Below, piece after piece: positions 1 through 9,200 of a stretch of 24,537 nucleotides of DNA; positions within the stretch are counted from its first letter, which is position 1; each line of letters begins with the position of its first letter. A program made the translations under genes and the position numbers. Origin of the DNA: Hondaea fermentalgiana (Eukaryota; Sar; Bigyra; Thraustochytrida; Thraustochytriidae); the NCBI GenBank assembly GCA_014084085.1, contig NPFB01000010.1, forward strand, positions 163,712 to 188,248. Reading direction: 5' to 3'. The notes below the pieces were generated by a model. It was not told the origin of the DNA and ran no database searches. It saw only the letters and a list, made by a program, of their open reading frames with translations.

Positions 1-50
<50 letters not shown>
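1..50. repeat. (TTTC)n microsatellite
   Basis: A perfect tetranucleotide TTTC array of about 12.5 copies opens the window, followed by a few degenerate T/C bases. The window edge cuts it, so its true length is unknown. It is a pyrimidine/purine strand-asymmetric tract with no coding potential. Confidence 0.97.
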
Positions 51-52
<2 letters not shown>

Positions 53-155
53 TTCTTCGGCTTGAATTTGCTGTTAGCAGGAATCAACCATGATGTCAAC
101 CATGATGATAATGATGAAGAAGCGTTTCCGTGTCCGTCCAATCATCTGTCGTTCT

Positions 156-174
156 GCAGCAGCAGCAGCAGCAG
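156..174. repeat. (GCA)n trinucleotide repeat
   Basis: Six and a third perfect GCA units in apparently non-coding DNA. It is one of at least four CAG/GCA runs in the window. Confidence 0.9.
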
Positions 175-963
175 TCACAGAATGCATGGTGGGCCTCGGC
201 GAGCAATCTACCGCTTGCTCATCCAGGCCCTCGCCGCCTCACACGCTCGTTTCCTTCCGTTTCGTCTCGACCCGAACTTGAAGATGACGACTCCAAAACG
301 GTTACGCCTTCCTTCTCGCTCGCTCAGGAAAGCTCGTCATTTTGACGGACGGGGCTCCATTGACCAGCCGTGAGCTCTTGTTCCTCCTGCACAATCATCG
401 TCAGCCAGCTGCCGCGGCTGCGGCACGGCTGCCCAAAGAAGACGGCATTCCCATTTACCGCTGGCACGCCGGTGGCATTCTGCCTTCGGTGGTGGGTCCG
501 AGCCGGCGTCAGTCACGCTTGCTCGTCCACCGTCTCCCTCTCCTTTCCACCGAGCGCCCCCGCCCAGCACAGCACGCAGGCGGGCGCCCTTCTGCGTGGC
601 GCGTAACTCCGTCAGCTGCAGCTCCGTCCGGCCGCCTTCCCTCGCCCGCCGCTCGTCCCGCGCCGCCGCGTCGTCTCCATCTCCTCTCCTCTCCTCCTCT
701 CCTCGCAACGAGCAAACCACCCAGCGCCGCGGCATCGACGAGCCTCGACGTGCCTCGCTCGACTTCGCTCGTCCCTCCTCCGCTCACGGACGAGCCGCGG
801 CCGGCCGCAGAAACCGCTGCGTGCACGCCGCGGCAGCCGCGCCGGGCGTCCGCGCCAACGCGAAGCAGCAGCAGCCGCAGCTGCGTCCGGACCGCGGTTA
901 GCGAGGCCGCCCGGACGCCTGCCTGCTTAGCTAACCACCTCGCGACAGCGATAGCGGAAGGCC

Positions 964-989
964 GGAGAGAGAGGGAGGGAGGGAGAGAG
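964..989. repeat. purine-only GA / GGGA tract
   Basis: An unbroken run of G and A with three GGGA units flanked by GA dinucleotides lies about 400 bases upstream of the nucleoporin start. Similar GGGA or CCCT tracts occur in the divergent promoter at 10100-11214. It may be a nucleosome-excluding promoter element; this is inference only. Confidence 0.8.
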
Positions 990-1388
990 CGCGCGTGATC
1001 GAGGCGAGGGGGACAAGCAGCAGCAGCAGGGAGGGCCGTCGCGGGCGTCGGCAAAAACTGAAGAGCCCGGCCGCAGGAGAGAGCAGAGCAGAGCGAGGCT
1101 GGGCGGTCGTTGCCAGCATCTGGCATCTCTCTCTCTCGTTATCTCGATAACGTCGCGCCGCCGAGGCCGAGGCCGCGCGGACGCGCGCGCGCGCGGAGGC
1201 GGAGGGGGAGAGCAGGTCGCGAGCTCGGTCGCGAAAGGACGCGGCGAACTTGGCGCGCGCGGAGGGGTTTTCTTGGCGAAGACTCGCCACGAGAAACGGC
1301 GACACCAAAGATAGAGTAAGGCGCAAGCGCGCCGGGTCGCTTGCTTGTGCTCTCGGGCCGTACGCGCCGCGCTAGCTCTCTCAAAACC

Positions 1389-4300
1389 ATGCAACATCAA
1401 CAGCAGGAGGAGCAGCAGCGAACCGAAGGGCAAAGGCTCGTAAACGAAGTCGAACACCCGCAAGAAGCTTTTGGATGCGAGCGCGAGATCCCGCTCGTGG
1501 ACTTTGAGGATCCGCGGTGGAAATGGCGAACCCGCAAGTTGCTGCGAAGGTCCGAAGGCTGGCTCGGACGCGATGCCGACCATGTCAACGACGGCAATAA
1601 AGTGGCAGAAGAGGATGCGGAGAATGCTGACGATATGGATGAGCGTGACGCCCAGCGTCGCGGTTTGGCACAAAGTGCTGTCGAACCTGCGGGAGCGGCG
1701 TTTGGTGCGCAAGACCTTGGCGGCGTGTTCCGCTTTGTCAAGGAAAACGAGTACGCGGACTCGGACAAGTCAGCGTGCAAACAGCGTCTCATTGTGTGGC
1801 GGGCGCTGACTCGGGCAAACGTGCTCGAGGTACTCGACATTTCCATGGATGGAGACCTGCAAGACTGCGCAGTCCGCTTTACACTCCCCCGCGGCAAGCA
1901 GCTTGCTGTCGATGGCCTTGCGTGGATGGAGAACAAGGGCCATCTGGTTCTCTGCGTGTGTTTTACGGACGGCGACGCCGCAACCTTGTTCTTTAGGAAT
2001 CACCCCTTTACCGACGACGAATCGCGGAGGTGCTTTCCCGAGCGATCCTTTCTCTCTGACAAGGGAGAAGGCTCACTTCTTCGCGTTATGTGCCAAGACA
2101 AAATTCATTCCGTGGGCGCGTGCTGCTGGTTCACAGATGCGCATGCCACGATCCACCTCGCTACGGGTCCGGACCGCATTGATGCTGGAGGTCACGGCGT
2201 AGGCCATGACGGCGTGAACCACGAAGGCGCGGGGCACGAGGGCGCAGGTAATGGAGAGGCCAGCTCGGGCAGCTCAGGCCCGCCACCCATCACATGCACG
2301 GTCTTTCCCGACAATCTCTTTTCCTCTGGGCGAAGTGGGTCCGGTGGCGGGGCAGGCTCTGGCAGGGCGTCAGCGGACCACGCTGCCTTTCAGCTCACAG
2401 ACACTTCGCTCACCCAGCGGCTGTGGACCGGCTTATTGAAGCGGTCGACAGGAGGCGCCGACTCGAGTGGTTCTCGTGTCGAGGTGGTGCAGCTGCGCTC
2501 GCTGCGCCGACGACAAGGCGAAAACGATGAAACCTTTCTCTTTGCCATTTATTCGGATGGCAAGGCGCGCGTTTGGTCCGTGTCGAGGCGCGCCTGTCGC
2601 AGCGAGATTGACCTTCTTGCTGCCGCTGCCGCAACCAAGTCTGGCCTGGCAGACGCAGGCACAAACAAGTCAGCCACCTCGTCCGCCTCGGGATCAAGCG
2701 CGCGGGGTCATGTGGAGCAAGCCTGGATTGAAAGCTGGCTCGGCGGCGCCGAGGACACCTTTGGAACCAAACGCAAGCTCGTACTTGCCGTGGCGCTGCG
2801 CATGTCTTCGGGCCGTCCTCTTCTCCTAGCGCTCGACGGCTGGCTCGCCATCAACAACATCAATTTGGATACGAACATTCGCCAGCTGCTGGGCGACTCT
2901 GAGGTCAAGCGACTCCGTGGGTTTCGCATCGTGGACGTTTCGTTTGAGAGCGCTGGTCAGGCGCGTTCCGTTTGGTGGCGGCCTACGGGTGCGCAGAGCA
3001 CAATGATGATGAGACATGCGCTGGCAGGCGTTGCGGCTTCGGCAAGCGAGGGAAATGCGGACCTGCACAACATTTCCTTTGAAAGCGACCGCAAGGTGCT
3101 GCTGGAGGCGGACGCTGCCCAGTTCGAGGCCCAGCGCGATGCGTTTTCTGCGGAGGGACTCGTCAAGCAATGCTTGTCTCGTCTTGATTTGCCAGGCCGC
3201 TTTTCCACGACAGACTTGTGCGAAGGTTTGGCTTCCTTTTTTGGAACTAAGGCTATTCAAGGCTTGCATGCCGAGCGTGGCAATGATGGACATCTGGCTC
3301 GTGATGCTGTCGTCGGTCTGGCGGAACGCATGCTCCGCGCGAGCTTGTTCCAGGACATGACTGTCTCACAAGACGCCATTATCATGTGTGAGCGCCTCAT
3401 TGACGACTGCGAGCACGCATGGCTTCGAGGGCATCGCCCGCTGTGTTTGAGCGCGTCGCAGACCGGACGTGCCATCGTCGTGAGGCGCAGTGGTGCCTTT
3501 TCTTTTTGCGCTGCCGACTGGTCCGAGGTGGCTCTCTGCGGCGGCAAAGTTGATCAGGACGTGGCCGCGACGGCCAAGGCCGCCAACACGTTGCGTACTG
3601 TGCTGGCGCGTCTTGAAGGCTGCTTGGTGCGAGCCTGGGGTTCGAGTCTACTATTGGAAACTGTTAACGAGCACCTTGACGAAATGGATACGGAGCTTTT
3701 GGCCGAAGCCATTGAGCCGCTCATGCAGCGGTGGCAGGACCCGGATACCTTTTATGGTCGTCTCGAAACGGTCGTCGGCAAGCTTGTGCCGTCCCCGGCG
3801 ACTGAAGCCTCCCGCGATGAGGACAATAATATGGACGAAAACGATGACAACGACGACAATGCAACAATGATGATGGATGGCGTCTCTGAGCCTCGTGGTC
3901 GTGGCAAGTCGACCAAGTCCCGCAAGAGCATCGAGGCGGAAATGCGGTGTGCGGCGCTCAAGCAAGCTCTCTTTGCTCGTGGCAGAATTGTGCTTGGTGC
4001 TCTCGTCATTGGCCAGGGCGCAGCGCGCGGGGCCCTTGGCCTGGCGTCGCGCCAGGCTCTCTTTGGTCACATTGCCGCGCACTCGTTTGTACAGCGTGCT
4101 GCTGCAGCGTGCGGAGCGCTCTTGCTCGCGCAGCTGCTCGGTCGCGCCCGGCCGTGCCCAGAAACGCGGTCCATGGAATGGCTGCGACGGCACACCTTGA
4201 ACATGCCTCGCACACAGGCCGCTGGCCCGGCCCGCGAGGGTGCCACATCTGTACTGGGTCTTTGGATGGATCGTGCCTTGCGGAAACCTTTGCACGGAGC

Positions 4301-6110
4301 GGGCACGGATGCCTTGGTCGGTCACCTTTGCGACGTCAGAGGCGGCATGCTTCCCTTTGCCGACCGCGAGCAGCAGTACGAGGTGCTCGGCGTTCTAGCG
4401 CAGTATGTAAATGAGACGACCCAGCCTGATGATGTCGTCGCCAACGAACAGCAGGACCAGGCCCCTGATGCGGCGTATAAGCGGTTCTATCCCGGTAACC
4501 TTGGCGATCAATGCCGGTACACGAGCTTGCTGCAGGCCAAGGCTCGGCTTTGGGCCGAAGTCAAAGCTGGGTCGGGAGCAGCGACATTTTCGCCGGCGTT
4601 GTTGGTAGATGCAGGTGCCTCGGGAAGTGCCTTGGAGCTCTTTCAGGCAGCAACCCCTGTCGCAGATAAGACGGCGCGACACGCGTACTACATTATGGTA
4701 ATGAAACTCTTTGAGGACGCTCAGCAGCGGCGCGAAGCCATTGACTTTGCGATGCGAGCCATCAAACTCGGCGCGGGTGCTTCTCGAAATCACGACGACG
4801 GCGTTCTCTGCGCGCGTCTCTTTGCTCTCGCCATGGAACCCACGGTCCGCGACTACAAGGCGGCACTGAGTGCAGCGCGCTTGTACCCGCGCGCCTCGGA
4901 TGAGGGTGGCGACAGCGCAATGGATCGCGACGAGGAATTTGAAGACGAAGGTGACAAGTACATTGGCCAGCTCGTATCGGCCATGGTGGAGCGTGGCGAG
5001 GTCCGCGAGCTGTGCGAGCTTCCCTTTCAGTGCTACAGCGAAAAGACCTGGAAGGATGTGGTCATGCGCACGCTTGAACGTAAAACCCAAGAGGATACGG
5101 CTTTGCCAAAGTACCGCGGGGACACGACCTCTTTTCACACGTTGTTTACGTTTTGTATTCACCACGCGCGTTATCACGAGGCGGCCATGTGCATGTATGA
5201 CTTGGCACAGCGATTAAAAGCTAGCGTGCAGGCCAACTCGGGCGGGCAGTGGCACCTTCTTCAGGCGCAGAGCTTGCAAGACGCGCTTTCTTCGTGTTTG
5301 ATGGCGCTGCGATTGATTCCGGACGGGAAGGCGACGCTGTTCATTCGGAGCCCCGACGCTGGCTGCGAAGCACTCGAGCTCGCAGAGGTCGAAGGGCAGT
5401 TTGCAGTCGCCGCAGGGGCAGTGCGATTGCTCACGGCGCGGCAAGATGGCATGGTTCGTCTCGACGCTGGATCTCTCGTTCCCGCTCTTTTGGACGCAGG
5501 CCTCGCTGATACGGCGACGGACCTCATTGTCCGCTTTAAAATGGATGCGACCCCGGTCTTTGAGTATCTCTCGTTGCAGTGTCTGCGAGGCAGGCAGCCG
5601 TGGGCGGTTCTGCAGCGACAGCTCAAGGTCCTGGACAGCGCGCCTTTGAGTGTAGATGCGAGCAAGAATGGAACTATGGTGAATACATACAAGTATCACT
5701 TGGTAGTGCTGGAGACTCTTTTGCGCGCCAAGCCCGATCTGGAGCTGCCGCAGTGGTTGCAGGCCTCGTTTCGCTGTTGGGGTAACTTTTCTCAAGATAT
5801 GCAATCGCCTGACGAGCATGTTTTTGTGCGACCTGCTGGCTCAATGGCGGCGCGAGCACCAGCTGCTCAGCTGCGCGTTCTCATCACGTACGATCGTCTT
5901 GAGGAGGCGCTCGCACTCGCGGCGGATCTCGTCGAGGATGCCTCTTATGCTACAGAGATCGATTCACCTTTGGTGCTTCCGATCAAAACGTTGGACATTT
6001 TGATCACGCGCGCCGAGAAACATTCAGATCTTCGCGCTGGCCTCGACAGACTCAAGAGGGCACTTTACGAGTTGGCTTCCATGGATGCGCCGGCGCTGGG
6101 TCCATTTTAG
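1389..6110 (+). CDS. NUP160: Nup160/Nup120-family nuclear pore protein
   Basis: The 1573-residue intronless reading frame fits the size of Nup160 (about 1440 in animals). In other eukaryotes Nup160 is an outer-ring scaffold subunit of the Y (Nup107-160) complex. The N-terminal half, from about residue 130, has the beta-strand pattern of a propeller; the rest is helical. The best family match is C-terminal: RYHEAAMCMYDLAQRL near residue 1261, a paired-helix segment ending in LMALRLI, then a stretch around 1369-1400 containing LDAGLADTATDLI and TPVFEYLSLQCLRG. These parallel the Nup160 segments reading roughly AxxMYExAxRL and LAxxLCxxFKLDLTPVFExLxxxCI. The frame stays open upstream to a TTG at 1341, but the ATG at 1389 is the first ATG and has A at -3. 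Oddities are a Gly/His-rich stretch at about 267-298 and an Asp/Asn-rich acidic insertion at about 806-830 followed by a basic RGRGKSTKSRKS patch. The family call comes from recalled motif similarity, not a search. Confidence 0.82.
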   Translation: MQHQQQEEQQRTEGQRLVNEVEHPQEAFGCEREIPLVDFEDPRWKWRTRKLLRRSEGWLGRDADHVNDGNKVAEEDAENADDMDERDAQRRGLAQSAVEPAGAAFGAQDLGGVFRFVKENEYADSDKSACKQRLIVWRALTRANVLEVLDISMDGDLQDCAVRFTLPRGKQLAVDGLAWMENKGHLVLCVCFTDGDAATLFFRNHPFTDDESRRCFPERSFLSDKGEGSLLRVMCQDKIHSVGACCWFTDAHATIHLATGPDRIDAGGHGVGHDGVNHEGAGHEGAGNGEASSGSSGPPPITCTVFPDNLFSSGRSGSGGGAGSGRASADHAAFQLTDTSLTQRLWTGLLKRSTGGADSSGSRVEVVQLRSLRRRQGENDETFLFAIYSDGKARVWSVSRRACRSEIDLLAAAAATKSGLADAGTNKSATSSASGSSARGHVEQAWIESWLGGAEDTFGTKRKLVLAVALRMSSGRPLLLALDGWLAINNINLDTNIRQLLGDSEVKRLRGFRIVDVSFESAGQARSVWWRPTGAQSTMMMRHALAGVAASASEGNADLHNISFESDRKVLLEADAAQFEAQRDAFSAEGLVKQCLSRLDLPGRFSTTDLCEGLASFFGTKAIQGLHAERGNDGHLARDAVVGLAERMLRASLFQDMTVSQDAIIMCERLIDDCEHAWLRGHRPLCLSASQTGRAIVVRRSGAFSFCAADWSEVALCGGKVDQDVAATAKAANTLRTVLARLEGCLVRAWGSSLLLETVNEHLDEMDTELLAEAIEPLMQRWQDPDTFYGRLETVVGKLVPSPATEASRDEDNNMDENDDNDDNATMMMDGVSEPRGRGKSTKSRKSIEAEMRCAALKQALFARGRIVLGALVIGQGAARGALGLASRQALFGHIAAHSFVQRAAAACGALLLAQLLGRARPCPETRSMEWLRRHTLNMPRTQAAGPAREGATSVLGLWMDRALRKPLHGAGTDALVGHLCDVRGGMLPFADREQQYEVLGVLAQYVNETTQPDDVVANEQQDQAPDAAYKRFYPGNLGDQCRYTSLLQAKARLWAEVKAGSGAATFSPALLVDAGASGSALELFQAATPVADKTARHAYYIMVMKLFEDAQQRREAIDFAMRAIKLGAGASRNHDDGVLCARLFALAMEPTVRDYKAALSAARLYPRASDEGGDSAMDRDEEFEDEGDKYIGQLVSAMVERGEVRELCELPFQCYSEKTWKDVVMRTLERKTQEDTALPKYRGDTTSFHTLFTFCIHHARYHEAAMCMYDLAQRLKASVQANSGGQWHLLQAQSLQDALSSCLMALRLIPDGKATLFIRSPDAGCEALELAEVEGQFAVAAGAVRLLTARQDGMVRLDAGSLVPALLDAGLADTATDLIVRFKMDATPVFEYLSLQCLRGRQPWAVLQRQLKVLDSAPLSVDASKNGTMVNTYKYHLVVLETLLRAKPDLELPQWLQASFRCWGNFSQDMQSPDEHVFVRPAGSMAARAPAAQLRVLITYDRLEEALALAADLVEDASYATEIDSPLVLPIKTLDILITRAEKHSDLRAGLDRLKRALYELASMDAPALGPF

Positions 6111-6274
6111 TCCTGATAGTTTTTTGTTTTTCTCTAGCAAGCGGGATGATGTACGATGCACAAACGCGGACAATGAGATGGTGCTTGCGATGCAATGTGA
6201 GCAAACGAAAAATAAAACAACAATAGTTTTCAAAAAAAATACCAGATTATCACATTGCATTGTTCGATAAAAGT
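6111..6274. other. convergent intergenic spacer with 3' ends of two genes
   Basis: Only 164 bases separate the stop of the nucleoporin gene from the stop of the opposing large gene. The spacer is much more AT-rich than its flanks and includes T- and A-runs. Both transcripts must end here or overlap in antisense. Confidence 0.85.
6211..6216 (+). terminator. putative AATAAA polyadenylation signal
   Basis: The canonical hexamer lies 101 bases after the nucleoporin stop and is followed by an A-rich stretch. No matching hexamer is seen on the minus strand in the spacer. Use of AATAAA in this organism is assumed. Confidence 0.45.
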
Positions 6275-9200
6275 TTACGGCGTAAGTTCAATAGCACCTT
6301 GATGAGGCTCTTGATTCGTATTCGGACTCTGCAGTGCCTTGAGCCTTTGCAAGAGATCCTCTTCTTGTACGCGACCCGCTTCAAGCGCCTGAGCAAGGTC
6401 CTCGAGAGATTGCACGCGATCGGCGCGCGCGGTACGAAGTGCATCGACACGCTCGCCAACTTGTACGAGTGCTGGGCCGCGAAGATCGTGAAGACGCGTC
6501 AAAAGCTTGCGAAACTTGGCCTGCGAGATAAGATCGTCCTTTTCGAGCTGCTCCGTCTTGCGTACGAAGAGTTTGCTGATACGAGTAAAGGCGGCCTTTG
6601 TGAGGTCCTCGGAAAAGTCATATGCGCCGTCTTTTTTCAGTCGAATCTCACCCGTGGGTCGCAGCACATTAGCGCCCTCGACTAGAACCGTGTGGGCTTC
6701 TTGGCAAAGTTTCGCAATGCGCAAGATGAGTTGCGTCGTATCGCACGAAAGGGAATGCTCGCGCACGACTTCGGCGGCCTGCTTGACCGGGACTTTGGCC
6801 TTGACTTGAGGAAGTTCTTGAAAGTATTGTTTAAGGCTCTCGACTGCATCGAGACAAAGCGTGGTGACTTGGCCGTAGGCCTTTTTGCGTGCTTCAAGCT
6901 CGCGAATCTCGATGAGTCGCTCGTCAAATAGTTTTAGGCGCTTGTCCTTGAGTCGCTGAATGTGCTCTGCAAGAACTGCTGACTCGTCGTTAAGGTTCGT
7001 CTCGAGCGTCCGGAGCTCTTGTGATACGCTGTGTCGCGCAGCCTTTTGCTGATGCATGCGGTCTCGGACGTCGCGAAGATCTTGGGCAATTTGCACCGTG
7101 TCTACATTCTCGCTGGCTGGGATACTTTCGAGAGCGCCTGAATCCACGACTCCCCAGCCCGGTGCGCCTCGAACGTAGCGAAAGTCACTTTCTGAGGCAA
7201 AGCGATGCTCGAAGCCAAAGTAAACTTGCGGCAAGGAGCCAAAGTCGTCAATTTCCATGGCCACGTGCTCGTCCAGACACGAAGGCGGAATACACATTTC
7301 CCGAAAGTGAATGTGCGAACAATGGTCGGTAACGGTTGCTGTCCAGGCGGCTGCCTGCTTTGGAGCGGGATGAAGAAGCGTGATTGTGTCTGCCGTAATC
7401 TCTCGGCGCGCTGCGTGCTGGGCAAACCGCACAAGAGCCTCTGCGGCATCTTCCCGCTGGTCCTTGTCCATGGCTGACCCAAGAGCAACAACAATCGCAC
7501 CTGCGGCGCCTGCTGGAGCTTGCAAAAGGACTTCATCCAGAGCGGCGCCAACATTTGACGCATCTTGTGCAGTTACCAGATAGAACGGCGTTGACGATTC
7601 TGGACGACCATTTTCAGAAGGCATGAAGGACGGTGCAAAGGGCGCAAAGTACTCTTGTAAGGTCTTGGCACATGCGGGGTGGAGGTTTTTGTATGGTGGC
7701 GCTGCAACCCATGTGCATGTGTTTTGCATGAGAGACGCGAGAGCAGGGCGTGAGCTTAGCCAGAAGCGTACGGCAGCTCGTGTTTGTTCCGAGGTGCGCA
7801 AGGTGACGAGCTCCTCCCATGGGATCCATCCTCCGAGATGGAGCACGGGCGCTCCTGCAGGCAGCGCGGCGCCACATGCAAGGAGCGCGTCAGCTGCGCC
7901 AATTTCGCTCGAGGCGCCATTGATTGCTACGAGTTCAAGAAGCGAGGCATGACCATCGATGGGCGCAAGGAGCTCACAGCTCGCAAGATGATAGTTGTGA
8001 CCAACAGCAACATCGATCCGAAAACGGAACCCAGGCACGAGTCCATGGCAGGTGATGACTTCGGGACGATTGGCTTGCAATCGCGCAAGACGCGAGTCAT
8101 AAACGTGACCATGTGCATAGTCATTGTCAAGACCCACGACGGTAATGGTTGCCATGCAGGGGCGGTCCATTTCAATGATGAGGTCAACTGAGGAGGGAGT
8201 GAGACGCGTGAGTGCGGGCCCAAAGGTCGGTGAAGGGAGCAGAGCTTGATGATGGTCCTCGTCGGTGCGAAAGTATGCGAGTGAGCTGAGACTTTGCGAA
8301 AGCGCGTCATTGGGAACATAGTCAAAGGCTTCTTTGAGAGATGTTGTCTCGAGCACCGGTTCGGCGGCAACTTGGGTCCAATCATAGTCACTCGCGAGAA
8401 CAACCTGGGTTAGGGTAGCCGGCGGTTTCGATGGCGCCTCCTGCTGGACGCGCTGTGTGATTGTGCCCCATCCTGCCTCTGCGGGCTGGGCATTCGTGAC
8501 GACAATATAAATGGGCCGGGATACGGGTTCGGCTTGTTGCCATTCGGCCAAAGCAAAGAGAAGCTCTTCATTGATTCGTCTTGCGTCACGATCGCCGTGC
8601 TCGCCGCGTCGACCGAGCAGAGGGGCATCGCAATCGATTACGAAGTAGAGTTTGGGAGAGCTCAGGCAAGGCTCTCTTGTCAATTCCCTGCGAAGTTCTG
8701 TCGAGAGAAGATGAGCTGGTCCTTTGGCTGGGCACGCAAGAATGACCATGCCTGACTGGTTTGCGAGCGGTACTTTACAAAAGACCTGATCTTGTTTGTA
8801 CATGGCAATGATTTTGCCGCGAGGAAGGCTTAGTTTAAGACTTGCGTTGCTGTCGAGTGGCCTTGTTTTTACAAGAACATCACACATGCTGAGCGGGCGG
8901 AGCGTCTCGTGGCCGAGGTCAGGCGAGACAGCACTGCTTGCACTGATGAGGACGCAAGATGGATTCCCTGGAGTAAACGAGGTTTGTCGACGATGCGCCG
9001 AGGCAGAATCGAGCGTGACGCACGCGCGTGCGCCGTGGGGAAGCAAATGCGCAGGCATGGGTATTGCGATGCAAGCGTTTGCATCTGTACGCAATTTGCG
9101 GGTGTATACGCAATTGGAGGAAGTCCTGGGCAGGTAGCCCACAAGATTTGGGAGCTCCGAGGCAAAGGGGAGGTCGAGCATACTGATCGACATGGTGAGG

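Larger units (their letters stand above)
51..1388. other. GC-rich upstream region of the nucleoporin gene; no supported gene
   Basis: This 1.3 kb stretch becomes very GC- and CpG-rich towards its right end. It holds a CAG run, a purine-only GA/GGGA tract (964-989) and an AGAGC pentamer repeat (1083-1097). Open frames exist on both strands, but they begin at non-ATG codons or are low-complexity Arg/Ser/Pro/Ala translations typical of GC-rich non-coding DNA. The promoter and 5' leader of the nucleoporin gene probably lie here. I see no convincing TATA box. Confidence 0.6.

Noticed and set aside
342..998. 218-codon plus-strand frame in the left region
   Set aside because: It starts at TTG, is low-complexity Ser/Arg/Pro/Ala and sits in GC-rich promoter-like DNA.
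1341..1388. Upstream extension of the nucleoporin frame by 16 codons
   Set aside because: It begins at TTG; the first ATG at 1389 has a good context and is the expected eukaryotic start.
3639..3649. GGTTCGAGTCT, a tRNA B-box-like word
   Set aside because: It lies inside the nucleoporin coding frame, and I see no A box or cloverleaf around it.
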